Source: Agathobaculum ammoniilyticum (GTDB lineage: Bacteria; Bacillota; Clostridia; Oscillospirales; Butyricicoccaceae). From it: 64,000 nucleotides of DNA. Each line of letters begins with the position of its first letter. Within the stretch, counting starts at the first letter, position 1. Where the stretch lies: the NCBI RefSeq assembly GCF_025567315.1, contig NZ_JAOQJE010000003.1, positions 62,001 to 126,000 of the forward strand, in the 5' to 3' direction. Below, in pieces: positions 1 through 8,014 of this stretch. The translations under genes were made by a program, and so were the position numbers. Below the pieces are notes generated by a model. That model had not been told where the DNA came from. It worked only from the letters and a program-made list of their open reading frames with translations, and did not search any database.

Positions 1-9
1 GGGAAACGG

Positions 10-41
10 AAAAGAGGGCCGCAGGAGCGGCCCTCTTTTTT
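10..41. terminator. Bidirectional intrinsic terminator
   Basis: A stem AAAAGAGGGCCGC / GCGGCCCTCTTTT with a 4-base loop and a T run on both sides. It lies just past the stop codon of the dehydrogenase gene on the minus strand and would also stop transcription entering from the left. Confidence 0.75.
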
Positions 42-901
42 CAGCTTTCGCGGTAATGCCGGATCAATGCCTGTGTGCCAAGGTCACCCATGCCTTCCGC
101 TTCCAGATCGCCGTACATGGCGCAGACGCGCTCCAACACCGGCAGCGCGGGTCCGCCCTGCGATTGGGCAATCTTCATATCCTTGATAAAATGCTTGAGG
201 AAAAACCCCGGCGCATAATCCTCTTTTACCATCTTTGGCATCAGGTTCTCCATCTGCCACGAGCCGGCCGCCCCCTTGGAAATGCTGGCGAGCAGCTTAT
301 CCGGCTCCAGCCCCGCGTGTTCTGCATAGGCGAGCGCTTCGCACACGCCGGCGATCGTCCCCGAAATCGCAATCTGGTTGGCCATCTTGGTATGCTGTCC
401 CGCGCCGGCCGGACCTTCATAAACGACCTGCTTTCCCATCGCTTCAAACAGCGGCAGGCACGCCTTGTAATCCGCTTCCGCCCCACCAACCATGATGGAC
501 AGCGTGCCGTTTTTCGCCCCTGTGTCGCCGCCGGAAACCGGCGCATCCAGCACGCGCAGCCCGCGCTGCTTCCCCTCCTGGGAAATCCGAACCGCAAGCT
601 TCGGATCGGTCGTGGTCATATCGATCAGATAGGCGCCGGCCTTCGCCGCCGCCAGAATGCCCTCCCCGCCGAAATAGACCTGCTCCACATCCTTCGGATA
701 GCCTACCATCGTAATAACCGCATCGCGCCCTTTCGCGCATTCCGCAACGCTGTCGCACCAGCGCACTTCATTTTCGGCAAGGAAATCCGTAAGCTTTGCC
801 TTGGTGCGCGAATAAACCGCGACCTCGTAACCTGCACCCAGCAGGTTGCGCACCATGGAGCGCCCCATCACGCCCACGCCAATAAACCCAACTGTTTTCA
901 T
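41..901 (-). CDS. NAD(P)-dependent 3-hydroxyisobutyrate dehydrogenase-family oxidoreductase
   Basis: A 286-residue member of the beta-hydroxyacid dehydrogenase family (3-hydroxyisobutyrate dehydrogenase, tartronate semialdehyde reductase and relatives). The N-terminal Rossmann motif GFIGVGVMGRSM is followed by the family substrate motif DAPVSGGDTGAKNG near residue 120 and the catalytic lysine segment GAGQHTKMANQ near residue 170. The cytosolic enzyme should interconvert a short beta-hydroxyacid and its semialdehyde; the substrate cannot be read from sequence. Two ATGs stand in tandem (904 and 901) after AAGGAGG. I chose the second for its better spacing, but 904 is nearly as likely. The gene lies downstream of citrate synthase on the same strand, separated by a hairpin, so it may be partly co-transcribed. 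Confidence 0.85.
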   Translation of the reverse strand: MKTVGFIGVGVMGRSMVRNLLGAGYEVAVYSRTKAKLTDFLAENEVRWCDSVAECAKGRDAVITMVGYPKDVEQVYFGGEGILAAAKAGAYLIDMTTTDPKLAVRISQEGKQRGLRVLDAPVSGGDTGAKNGTLSIMVGGAEADYKACLPLFEAMGKQVVYEGPAGAGQHTKMANQIAISGTIAGVCEALAYAEHAGLEPDKLLASISKGAAGSWQMENLMPKMVKEDYAPGFFLKHFIKDMKIAQSQGGPALPVLERVCAMYGDLEAEGMGDLGTQALIRHYRES

Positions 902-930
902 CATTTTTCCTCCTTGCGTATATGTGTCTA

Positions 931-956
931 AAGCGCGGACCGGAATCCGCGCTTTT
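931..956. terminator. Intergenic hairpin, probable terminator
   Basis: The stem AAAGCGCGGA / TCCGCGCTTT lies between citrate synthase and the dehydrogenase gene. The T run is stronger in the plus direction (GCTTTTTCTT) than in the direction of the flanking genes (GCTTTAG), so read-through from citrate synthase is possible. Confidence 0.5.
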
Positions 957-958
957 TC

Positions 959-2326
959 TTACCGTTCCCCAAGGGGGGTATATCCGATTTCCGGTTGTAC
1001 ACAGCGGTAGGCAGGCCGGATAATCTTGTCCGTATTAATCAGCTCCTCCAGCCGGTGCGCGCTCCAGCCGACGATACGCGCCATGGCAAATACAGGCGTG
1101 TAAAGCTCTGGCGGAAGCCCCAGCATGGAATACACAAAGCCGGAATAAAAATCCACATTGGCGGAAACGCCTTTGTAAATCTGCCGCTCTTTTGCAATAA
1201 CCTTGGGTGCCAGCCGCGCAACCGTGGAATAGAGGGCGAAATCCTCATCCCTGCCCTTTTCCTTGGCCAACTGCCCGACGAACGACTTGAACACCTGCGC
1301 GCGCGGGTCGGAGATCGAATACACGGCATGCCCCAGGCCATAAATCAGCCCCTTGCGGTCAAACACCTCGCGCCGCAGCAGCTTATCCAGATAATCGGCC
1401 ACCTGCTCGTCGTCATGGGCATCGGAAACGTTGCGCTTGAGGTCCTCGAACATCTGCACAACCTTATAATTGGCGCCGCCATGCTTAGGCCCTTTCAGCG
1501 AGCCGAGCGCCGCCGCGATCGCCGAATAGGTATCCGTTCCCGAAGAGGTGACCACATGCGTGGTAAAGGACGAATTATTACCGCCGCCGTGCTCCATATG
1601 CAGCACAAGCGCCAGATCCAGCACACTCGCTTCCAGCGGCGTGTACTGCATGTCCGGACGCAGCATGCGCAAGAAATTGGATGCCGTGGAAAGGCTGTCC
1701 GAGGGGTAATGGATGTACATACTACCGCCGCACTCATAGTGATTATAGGCGTGATAGGAATATACCGCGAGCATCGGAAACACGGAAACCAGCATCAGGC
1801 ATTGGCGCAGCACGTTCGGCAGGCTGATATCATCCGCATAATTGTCGTAGGAAGCCAGCGTCAGCACGCTGCGCGACAGGCTGTTCATCATATCATGCGG
1901 CGGCGCTTTCATGATAACATCGCGTGTGAAATTGGTCGGCAGCGTGCGTCCCTGGGCAAGCAGACCCTTGAAGTCGGCAAGCTGGCCCGCGTCCGGCAGC
2001 TTGCCGAACAACAGCAGGTAGGCGACCTCCTCGTAGCCTTTGCGCCCCTCCTTCATGAAGCCCTGCACCAGATCATTTATGTTGATGCCCCGGTAGTACA
2101 GTTCCCCTTCGCAGGGTACCGTTTCTCCATTGACCTCTTTTTGCGATATGATGTCCGAAATATTGGTCAGCCCTGCCAGTACGCCCTTCCCGCTCAAGTC
2201 GCGCAGGCCGCGCTTCACGTCATATTGCTTGTACAGCGCGGGATCGATCCGGCTGTTTGTCCGGCATATCTCCGCCAGCGCCTCCACGCGCGGTGTCACC
2301 TCTAAAATGTTGTGGTCTGCCGTCAT
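959..2326 (-). CDS. gltA: Citrate synthase
   Basis: A 455-residue citrate synthase condensing oxaloacetate with acetyl-CoA to citrate in the cytosol. The three catalytic elements are visible: the His in MEHGGGNNSS, the His in GLGHAVYSISDPRA, and the Asp in the later VDFYSGFVYSMLG segment. It is slightly longer than the roughly 370-430 residue bacterial enzymes because of an N-terminal extension. I place the start at 2326, where GGGGAGGA stands 7 bases ahead of ATG; a reading frame from 2347 would begin upstream of that site. In anaerobic Clostridia the enzyme usually feeds glutamate synthesis through a partial TCA route. No aconitase or isocitrate dehydrogenase is nearby. Confidence 0.95.
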   Translation of the reverse strand: MTADHNILEVTPRVEALAEICRTNSRIDPALYKQYDVKRGLRDLSGKGVLAGLTNISDIISQKEVNGETVPCEGELYYRGININDLVQGFMKEGRKGYEEVAYLLLFGKLPDAGQLADFKGLLAQGRTLPTNFTRDVIMKAPPHDMMNSLSRSVLTLASYDNYADDISLPNVLRQCLMLVSVFPMLAVYSYHAYNHYECGGSMYIHYPSDSLSTASNFLRMLRPDMQYTPLEASVLDLALVLHMEHGGGNNSSFTTHVVTSSGTDTYSAIAAALGSLKGPKHGGANYKVVQMFEDLKRNVSDAHDDEQVADYLDKLLRREVFDRKGLIYGLGHAVYSISDPRAQVFKSFVGQLAKEKGRDEDFALYSTVARLAPKVIAKERQIYKGVSANVDFYSGFVYSMLGLPPELYTPVFAMARIVGWSAHRLEELINTDKIIRPAYRCVQPEIGYTPLGER

Positions 2327-2344
2327 CTTGTGTCCTCCCCTTTC

Positions 2345-2385
2345 CAATACATACTACCCGATGTATATATTGTATATGGAAAATC
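2345..2385 (-). promoter_or_regulatory. Inverted ATACAT/ATGTAT repeats upstream of citrate synthase
   Basis: The upstream region holds ATACAT, nine bases, ATGTAT and then a further GTATAT, in an AT-rich patch that also contains the likely -10 region (TATACA). Such symmetry close to the transcription start suggests an operator, but the regulator is unknown and the -35 box is weak. Confidence 0.3.
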
Positions 2386-2464
2386 GCAAGCCTGCAACGA
2401 CATTTCGGTAACAGAGTGTGAAAATTCTGTGAATTTTTACTATAGCAGCATCATAAAGCACCGC

Positions 2465-2971
2465 TCACTCCTCTTCCGTTCCGGCGCGGCGCCGCTTTGC
2501 ATATCGGAACGAAGCGTAAGTAAGCAGCAGCACCAATACCGTAGTCAGCGGCACCGTTAACAGCAGTTGCGCAGCAAACACCAGAAGAATAGCCGGCACC
2601 CCCATCCCTACCCAGACTGCGCCGGTCGCACATTGGAGTACACAGACTACGACGGAGGCTGCTACTCCCCCCAGCGCCCCCTGCACCAGGTAGTGCTTCC
2701 ACGGATAACAGTCCGCTTCGGCAAACGCGTTGTCATCCATCATGCCTTTGCGCGCCATCAGTACTATGCAAAAGAGCTGTGCCAGCATCACGACAGCAAA
2801 TTCCACCAAGTTGACCGCTCCGCCTATCGTTTCGTTCTGTACGCTTATCCCCAGCGCCTGCAGCACCAGATCAGCCAAAATACCAGCCGTCAGGAAATAA
2901 AACCCAACTTTATAGATCCGGTTGATCTCCGCAACCACCCGTTCATCTTTTGCTTTGCGAATCAGCTTCAT
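2465..2971 (-). CDS. DUF6773-like integral membrane protein
   Basis: A 168-residue membrane protein starting MKLIRKAKDERVVAEINRIYK. A short charged N-terminus is followed by four hydrophobic segments (near residues 25-45, 55-75, 95-115 and 125-145) and a basic tail. It resembles the small membrane proteins annotated as DUF6773, which commonly sit next to a short XRE regulator; that is the arrangement here, with the regulator upstream on the same strand. The start is at 2971 because GGAGG lies 8 bases before this ATG, while the GTG at 2980 falls inside the ribosome binding site. The function is unknown. Confidence 0.6.
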   Translation of the reverse strand: MKLIRKAKDERVVAEINRIYKVGFYFLTAGILADLVLQALGISVQNETIGGAVNLVEFAVVMLAQLFCIVLMARKGMMDDNAFAEADCYPWKHYLVQGALGGVAASVVVCVLQCATGAVWVGMGVPAILLVFAAQLLLTVPLTTVLVLLLTYASFRYAKRRRAGTEEE

Positions 2972-3093
2972 CTTTTCCACCTCCGTATCACAAACTTAAG
3001 ACGGCTTTTACGATCACAGCCGCCCAAGCCATTCCATTTCCCTGCCGCGCTCGTCCAGCAGTCCCCATCATCCATTGTTTTCTCTGCTCCATC

Positions 3094-3291
3094 TCAGTTT
3101 TCCTCCCAAAATAATTGATCGAGTGTCTTATCCAGCGCCCTGCAGATGGCAATACACAGGTTGAGCGTCGGGTTATAGCCGCCCGCCTCGATCAAACCAA
3201 TGGTTTGTCGCGTTACACCGACCAGTTCTGCCAGTTCTGCCTGAGACAGATCCTTTTCCACCCGAGCGAGTTTGAGTTTTTTATTTTTCAT
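3094..3291 (-). CDS. Short XRE/Cro-family DNA-binding regulator
   Basis: A 65-residue protein made up of one helix-turn-helix domain: MKNKKLKLARVEKDLSQAEL, then LVGVTRQTIGLIEAGGYNPT. This is the YozG/Cro-CI type typical of autoregulated membrane-protein operons in Firmicutes. It is the first gene of a probable two-gene operon with the DUF6773-like protein and is driven by a consensus promoter. The ending LDQLFWEEN is typical of this subfamily. The effector and the target DNA are not known. Confidence 0.85.
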   Translation of the reverse strand: MKNKKLKLARVEKDLSQAELAELVGVTRQTIGLIEAGGYNPTLNLCIAICRALDKTLDQLFWEEN

Positions 3292-3316
3292 GCGCTACCC
3301 CTCTTTTGCTTTCTTA

Positions 3317-3345
3317 ATTATACGATATATTTTTTATAATGTCAA
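3317..3345 (-). promoter_or_regulatory. Consensus sigma-A promoter of the XRE operon
   Basis: On the minus strand TTGACA, a 17-base spacer and TATAAT match the consensus exactly. The region is strongly AT-rich. It drives the XRE regulator and membrane protein. Confidence 0.85.
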
Positions 3346-3368
3346 TTATATATTGCATTTTGACAAAT

Positions 3369-3398
3369 AAAAAAGGAGGCGAGTAAACCTCCTTTTAT
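3369..3398. terminator. Terminator hairpin
   Basis: The stem AAAAGGAGG / CCTCCTTTT overlaps the stop codon of the YihY-family gene on the minus strand. Its 3' side on that strand runs into TTTTTTATTTG. Confidence 0.7.
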
Positions 3399-4246
3399 TG
3401 AAAATGCTTCTCGGCCTCCATGCGGTACAGCCGCATAATGACTAACGTATGGTTGAGCTGCGGCCCCATCAGCAGGATCATGCTGACGATATACAACCAA
3501 AGCATCAAAACGATGATTGCGCCGAGCGAGCCGTACAGCACGGAATAATTGGCCATGTTATCCACATAAAACGAAAACGCCCACGATACCAGCAGCCAAG
3601 CGACCAAGGAAAACAGCGCCCCCGGCCATACCTCCTGAAATTTCAGATGAAGGTTGGGGACCACACGGTTGAACAGCATGAGGAATACAAAAATAAACGC
3701 AATCATCACCCAAAAGCTCGCGTCATGTGTCAAATCCAGCGCCGCCTGCGGCACTGGCATCAGCCGCGGCAGGATGCGGATGATCGTCCGTCCCGCAACC
3801 GCCAGAATAAAGCTGCAAACGACCGATACCAGAAAGCCCGCCGTAATGCCGAACGAGATCAGCACATCGCGCAGGACGCCGCGCTGTACCTCGACATGGT
3901 AGATGTCATTGACCGTGCGCATCATGGAGCGGACCGCGCGGGACAAAAAATACAAGGTCAGCACAATGCCGATCAGCATGGGACTGAACGAGGGGGAGTT
4001 GGAAAGCTGCGCCAGATAGGAGGTGATCAACTGCTGCAGGCTCTTGGGCAGCAGCTCCAGCACGGGCTGTATGCTCTCGATCGAAATATCGAGCTGTGCC
4101 AGAACCGAGTTGACAAACATCAGCAGCGGGAACATGGAAAACAACAGGAAATACGACAGCTCCGCCGCCGCCTGCGGGATCCCGTCCGAAAAAAAACGGT
4201 AAACCATCCGTTTTATCAGGTATGCCAGCCGGTTTTGCCCATTCAC
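3395..4246 (-). CDS. YihY/BrkB-family integral membrane protein
   Basis: A 283-residue protein with six hydrophobic segments, matching the YihY/virulence factor BrkB family (often mislabelled ribonuclease BN). The N-terminus carries the family motif DGIPQAAAELSYFLLFSMFP near residue 20. Other features are the SRAVRSMMRTVNDIY stretch and a conserved late part ending in MGPQLNH. Its molecular role is not settled; members are inner membrane proteins proposed to act in transport. The start is GTG with a GGGGATGGGG element just upstream. It is a single gene, transcribed away from the SLOG protein. Confidence 0.85.
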   Translation of the reverse strand: MNGQNRLAYLIKRMVYRFFSDGIPQAAAELSYFLLFSMFPLLMFVNSVLAQLDISIESIQPVLELLPKSLQQLITSYLAQLSNSPSFSPMLIGIVLTLYFLSRAVRSMMRTVNDIYHVEVQRGVLRDVLISFGITAGFLVSVVCSFILAVAGRTIIRILPRLMPVPQAALDLTHDASFWVMIAFIFVFLMLFNRVVPNLHLKFQEVWPGALFSLVAWLLVSWAFSFYVDNMANYSVLYGSLGAIIVLMLWLYIVSMILLMGPQLNHTLVIMRLYRMEAEKHFQ

Positions 4247-4377
4247 GACCCCATCCCCCTTTCCTCTAAGGTACTTCTATTGTACCAGCTTTTTTCTGAT
4301 TTTCAACTTGCGTTTTGGCGGCATCCGGTGTATACTGTCCATAATCAGAACATTTGTTCTCGTCGGAGGGGATGTCC

Positions 4378-4896
4378 ATGGATAGCCTGCGCGGAGAAAC
4401 CTGTTGTTTTTCCGGATATCGAATCGAAAAAATGCCGTTTCGGACGGACGATTCCCCGGCCGCCAGCGCCTTACGGGAGGCGCTTGACCGGGCAATCCGC
4501 CATGCCGCCGGCCAGGGCTATACCCGCTTTCTGTCCGGTATGTCCACCGGTTTTGACCTCTGGGCCGCGGAAGCCGTGCTTCGGACGCGCGCGCAGCTTC
4601 CGGTGCAGCTTTTATGCGCGGTCCCGTTTGACGGGCAGGCGTCCCGCTATGCAGCGGAATGGAAGCGCCGGTTCAATCGTTGCCTGCTCGCGGCGGACGG
4701 GGTATACTCCCTGTCACGGGAGTATCATACCGGCTGCTATGCCGCACGCAACCAGTTCATGGTGGACGCGGCCTCCCTGCTGATCTGCTTCTTTGACGGA
4801 CAGCCCGGCGGCACCGCGCAGACCGTGCGCATGGCGCGGCAGCGGGGCCTGCGCATCGTCAACCTTGCGGAACGGCAGCTCTCTCTGCTGGATTGA
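4378..4896 (+). CDS. SLOG-family (YpsA/DUF1273-like) nucleotide-binding protein
   Basis: A 172-residue protein with a Rossmann-like SLOG fold. The N-terminal CCFSGYRIEKMPF corresponds to the conserved F-(S/T)-G-(H/Y)-R element, and FLSGMSTGFDLWAAEAVL gives the glycine-rich ligand loop near residue 55. Later LSREYHTGCYAARNQFMVD and GGTAQTVRMA match the family's remaining conserved patches. SLOG proteins bind nucleotides or nucleotide-derived ligands, and YpsA of Bacillus affects cell division; the precise role here is unknown. I chose the ATG at 4378, with GGAGGGG 6 bases upstream. An ATG at 4372 touches the ribosome binding site. Confidence 0.8.
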   Translation: MDSLRGETCCFSGYRIEKMPFRTDDSPAASALREALDRAIRHAAGQGYTRFLSGMSTGFDLWAAEAVLRTRAQLPVQLLCAVPFDGQASRYAAEWKRRFNRCLLAADGVYSLSREYHTGCYAARNQFMVDAASLLICFFDGQPGGTAQTVRMARQRGLRIVNLAERQLSLLD

Positions 4897-4941
4897 CCGG
4901 CGCACGCCGCGCGGACCATGTTTGCTGTAGCACGGCCGTTA

Positions 4942-4976
4942 AAAAGAGGCTCGGAAATGATTCCGAGCCTCTTTTC
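4942..4976. terminator. Bidirectional terminator between the SLOG gene and ilvE
   Basis: A perfect stem AAAAGAGGCTCGGAA / TTCCGAGCCTCTTTT, four-base loop, flanked by A and T runs. It serves two convergent genes. Confidence 0.9.
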
Positions 4977-4993
4977 ACAAATTTATCCTGCGA

Positions 4994-6061
4994 TCAATCA
5001 ACCTTGACCGTCCAGCCCAGCTCATCCGGCATGGTACCCCACTGGATGCCGGTCAGAGTATTGTACAGCTTATGGGTGATCTCGCCGATCTCACCGTTGT
5101 TGATATAGGCAACGTCGCCCTCGTAGCGCAGTTCGCCGACCGGAGAAATGACCGCCGCCGTACCAGTGCCGAACACCTCTTCCAGCTTCCCGTCCTTGGA
5201 GGCCTGCATCACGTCCGCGATCGGCAGGCGCTCCTCAGACACCGGAACGCCCCAGTGCTTGAGAAGATCGATGCAGCTCATACGGGTAACGCCCGGCAGG
5301 ACCGTACCCATACAGGGCGCGGTGTAGACCGTGCCGCCAATCTTGAAGAAGCAGTTCATCGATCCCACTTCCTCCACATATTTATGCTCCACACCGTCCA
5401 GCCACAGTGTCTGCTCATAGCCAAGCTCATGCGCCTTTACCTGCGAGATCAGGCTGGCCGCATAGTTGCCGCCGCACTTGGTAAAACCCGTGCCGCCCGG
5501 GCAGGCGCGGGTATATTCATCCTCCACAAAGATCTTGACCGGATTGATACCTGTCGAATAATACGCGCCGACCGGCGAACAGATGATGATGAACTGGTGC
5601 GTTCTGGACGGGCGCACGCCAAGGTGCGGCTCAGTCGCGATCACGAATGGGCGGATATACAGGCTGGTACCTTCCGCATGCGGCACCCAATCCTTTTCAA
5701 CCGAAACAATTTCCTTAACCGCCTGCACAAAATCCTCCACCGGCAGGCTCGGCAGGCACATGCGGTGATTGGTGTTAATCATGCGCTGCGCATTTTTGTC
5801 CGGCCGGAACAGTTGGATCGAACCATCGGGCGTGCGGTAGGCTTTCATGCCCTCGAACGACTCCATCGCGTAATGCAGGACCATGGCTGCAGGATCGATC
5901 TGAAGCGGCTCATACGGTACGATACGCGCGTCGTGCCAGCCCTGCTCCTCATCGTGGTCGATGATCAGCATGTGATCGGTATAATAGACGCCGAAGCCGA
6001 GGCTGTTTTCATCCGGCTTGGACTTTTTGTTGGCTGTGAGCTGTTTTTTGATCTGCAGCAT
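4994..6061 (-). CDS. ilvE: Branched-chain amino acid aminotransferase
   Basis: A 355-residue class IV PLP aminotransferase performing the last step of valine, leucine and isoleucine synthesis (2-oxoacid plus glutamate). Visible family marks are the SFEGMKAYRTPDGSIQLFRP segment near residue 70, the catalytic lysine in TGFTKCGGNYAASL near residue 205, EVGSMNCFF near residue 235 and the closing GTGTAAVISPVG. Length and architecture fit the long Firmicutes/eukaryote-type enzyme. It stands alone with its own promoter, about 13 kb from the ilvBNCD operon, so the two loci must be regulated separately. No T-box is visible ahead of it. Confidence 0.93.
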   Translation of the reverse strand: MLQIKKQLTANKKSKPDENSLGFGVYYTDHMLIIDHDEEQGWHDARIVPYEPLQIDPAAMVLHYAMESFEGMKAYRTPDGSIQLFRPDKNAQRMINTNHRMCLPSLPVEDFVQAVKEIVSVEKDWVPHAEGTSLYIRPFVIATEPHLGVRPSRTHQFIIICSPVGAYYSTGINPVKIFVEDEYTRACPGGTGFTKCGGNYAASLISQVKAHELGYEQTLWLDGVEHKYVEEVGSMNCFFKIGGTVYTAPCMGTVLPGVTRMSCIDLLKHWGVPVSEERLPIADVMQASKDGKLEEVFGTGTAAVISPVGELRYEGDVAYINNGEIGEITHKLYNTLTGIQWGTMPDELGWTVKVD

Positions 6062-6095
6062 GGTGGATTCACTCTTTCTATTTGTTTTTTCTTTT

Positions 6096-6123
6096 ATTAT
6101 AGCACTTTGCCAAGATAAAGCAA
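6096..6123 (-). promoter_or_regulatory. Promoter of ilvE
   Basis: A perfect -10 box TATAAT and a weaker -35 box TTGCTT with a 16-base spacer, reading toward ilvE. The untranslated leader is only about 30 bases, too short for a riboswitch. Confidence 0.6.
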
Positions 6124-6143
6124 GGCGTTTTTCGATACAAAGG

Positions 6144-6172
6144 GTGACAAACCCGCCGTGTTTTGATATAAT
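6144..6172 (+). promoter_or_regulatory. Promoter of the exported NodB-like gene
   Basis: GTGACA, a 17-base spacer and TATAAT read rightward, back to back with the ilvE promoter. The transcription start would fall near 6179, about 30 bases before the proposed AUC start codon. Confidence 0.65.
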
Positions 6173-6207
6173 AAGTTCGTATGAATTGCTGAAAGGGGTG
6201 ACCGCGC

Positions 6208-7392
6208 ATCAAACAGAAATGGAAAAAGCTGCTCAGTGTGCTGCTGTGCGCGGCGCTGGTCCTGTTTACTTGCCCCGTCCCCGCCCGCGCGCTTACGCTG
6301 ACCGCGGTCAATGATACGCTTCTGCCGCTTGACGACGGCACCATGCCCGCGCGTCTCGGCGGCGAGCTGTATGTGCCGTACAGCGTCTTCACCATGCTTG
6401 GCGTTTCCGCTTCGCAGGAGGGCGGCGTGCTGAGTCTCTCTGCAAACGGGGAAACGCTCAGCTTCTCCCCCGACGAGGGATATGTATACGACCAGAACCT
6501 GAACAGCTATTCTCCCCCTGCATACCATCGGAACGGAACGGTTTATGTGCCGGTCAAGCTGTGCTGCGGCAAATTCGGCCTGAGCTATTCCACGCTGTCC
6601 TTTTCCGGTGAAACCGTACTGCGCGTGACCGACGGTTCGGCGCAAAGCGACTCCTCGTTCACCTCCTCCAATGCAGATTCGATCCAAAGCGCAATCAATA
6701 CATACAAGGGCGTCACGCCGTCCACTCCATCGGACGGCAGCGGCCAAACGACCGAGCAGCCGGCCGAGCCTCCCATCCCACCGGTTGAAGAAAAACCGAC
6801 GCAGAAGCCCGCGCGGGTTTACCTGACTTTCTATGGCGCGCCGACCACCAACACCCCCGCCGTGCTGGACGCGCTCCACAGCGCCGGCCGCCTGGCAACG
6901 TTTTTCCTTCCCGTGGATGCGTCCACCTGGACGGACGACACCGTGCGCCGCATCGTTGCGGAGGGGCATACCCCCGCACTGCTGCTGAACGCTTCCCCCC
7001 AGACCGCGCCCGCCGACCTGGTTGCCAGCCTGACCGCTGCAAACGAGCGTCTGACGCTGCTCACCGGCGTATCCACGCGCATCGTTTCCAACGATACGGG
7101 CTGCGTCAAATTGACACAGGCACAGCGCGACGCCCTGATCGGCGCCGGCTACCGGCTGTGGGACTCCACCTTTGACAGCGGGGACGCCACCCAGTCCGCG
7201 GCAAGGGCATACGCCACCACCGCCCAGAACTTTGTCTCAACGACTGCGACCGTCGTGGTCCGCCTGCATCACAGCGCCTCCACAGCGCAGACCGTGCGCT
7301 CGCTTTCCGCCTATATGTCGAGACAGGGCATCCCCTCGTCCCGCGTCATACTGAGCGCCACACCGATCAACAGCACTTCCGATACCCGATAG
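6208..7392 (+). CDS. Exported stalk-domain protein with a degenerate NodB-like (polysaccharide deacetylase) domain
   Basis: About 394 residues. A secretion signal (KQKWKKLLSVLLCAALVLF, cleavage expected after PARA) is followed by a copper amine oxidase N-terminal-like stalk domain (near 35-135), a Ser/Thr/Pro-rich linker and a C-terminal NodB-homology domain. In active NodB enzymes motif 1 is TFDDGP and motif 2 is HxxxH. Here they read TFYGAPTT and EGHTPALLLN, so the metal-binding Asp and second His are lost, and catalysis is unlikely. The start is unusual: a GTG at 6238 would remove the basic n-region of the signal peptide. The only start-like codon giving a complete signal is ATC at 6208, 9 bases after AAAGGGG; an in-frame stop lies at 6199. 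An alternative is CTG at 6229. Confidence 0.75.
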   Translation: MKQKWKKLLSVLLCAALVLFTCPVPARALTLTAVNDTLLPLDDGTMPARLGGELYVPYSVFTMLGVSASQEGGVLSLSANGETLSFSPDEGYVYDQNLNSYSPPAYHRNGTVYVPVKLCCGKFGLSYSTLSFSGETVLRVTDGSAQSDSSFTSSNADSIQSAINTYKGVTPSTPSDGSGQTTEQPAEPPIPPVEEKPTQKPARVYLTFYGAPTTNTPAVLDALHSAGRLATFFLPVDASTWTDDTVRRIVAEGHTPALLLNASPQTAPADLVASLTAANERLTLLTGVSTRIVSNDTGCVKLTQAQRDALIGAGYRLWDSTFDSGDATQSAARAYATTAQNFVSTTATVVVRLHHSASTAQTVRSLSAYMSRQGIPSSRVILSATPINSTSDTR

Positions 7393-7413
7393 CTACCTGC
7401 GTATCTGTCATGC

Positions 7414-7451
7414 AAAACACGGCACAGCTTAAAGCTGTGCCGTGTTCTTTT
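7414..7451. terminator. Terminator after the NodB-like gene
   Basis: The stem AACACGGCACAGCTT / AAGCTGTGCCGTGTT runs into CTTTT. It may serve convergent transcription from the sigma-G fragment as well. Confidence 0.85.
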
Positions 7452-7500
7452 CCTACCGGACGCCGCTTTGGAACCGCGGCGCGCCTTCCCATCGTTTTTG

Positions 7501-7992
7501 CTAGATCTGCTTCCTAATGTGGTCGAGCGCTCCCTTTTCCAGACGGGATACCTGCGCCTGCGAAATGTGGATCTCCTCCGCCACCTCCATCTGCGTCCGC
7601 CCCTCGAAAAAGCGCAGCCGGATGATGCGTTTCTCCCGCTCACTCAGGCTGTCGATCGCTTCGCGCAGCGCGATGCGGGCGAGCCAGTTCTCATCGGTAT
7701 TTTTATTGTCTCCCACCTGGTCCATCACACATACCGTGTCCGCGCCGTCATGAAAAACCGGCTCAAACAGGGACACCGGATCAAGAATCGCGTCAAGCGC
7801 GAATACCACCTCCTCCTTGGGTACGTCCATCGCCTTGGCCAGCTCCACGATATCCGGCTCGCGCTGGTGCTCGCGCATGAAGGCTTCCTTGGCCTGCAGC
7901 GCCTTATAGGCGGTATCCCGAAGGCTGCGGGATACCCGCAGCGCGCTGTTGTCCCGCAGGTAGCGCCGGATTTCCCCTATAATCATCGGCAT
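7501..7992 (-). CDS. sigG: C-terminal fragment of forespore sigma factor sigma-G, interrupted upstream
   Basis: The 163 codons MPMIIGEIRRYLRD to the end align with the C-terminal part of Bacillus SigG (260 residues, recalled from the literature). SLRDTAYKALQ and the conserved ALDAILDPVSLFEPVFHDG identify sigma-G rather than sigma-F or sigma-E. FFEGRTQMEVAEEIHISQAQ is the region 4.2 helix-turn-helix. About 97 residues (the start of region 1.2 to most of region 2) are missing: the usual FSTYAV segment before PMIIGEIRR is replaced by unrelated codons. The next gene upstream, 22 bases away, is a large serine recombinase. The ATG at 7992 is fortuitous and has no good ribosome binding site. As it stands the gene cannot make a working sigma factor, since the -10-recognition and core-binding region is absent. 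The missing half is not in this window. Confidence 0.85.
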   Translation of the reverse strand: MPMIIGEIRRYLRDNSALRVSRSLRDTAYKALQAKEAFMREHQREPDIVELAKAMDVPKEEVVFALDAILDPVSLFEPVFHDGADTVCVMDQVGDNKNTDENWLARIALREAIDSLSEREKRIIRLRFFEGRTQMEVAEEIHISQAQVSRLEKGALDHIRKQI

Positions 7993-8014
7993 GAACGTAC
8001 AAAGGAGAAAACAG

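Noticed and set aside
2997..3076. Possible 34-codon gene on the minus strand between the XRE and DUF6773-like genes
   Set aside because: An ATG with a GGAGG element upstream exists, but the peptide is short, low complexity and without conserved features; it may be a remnant.
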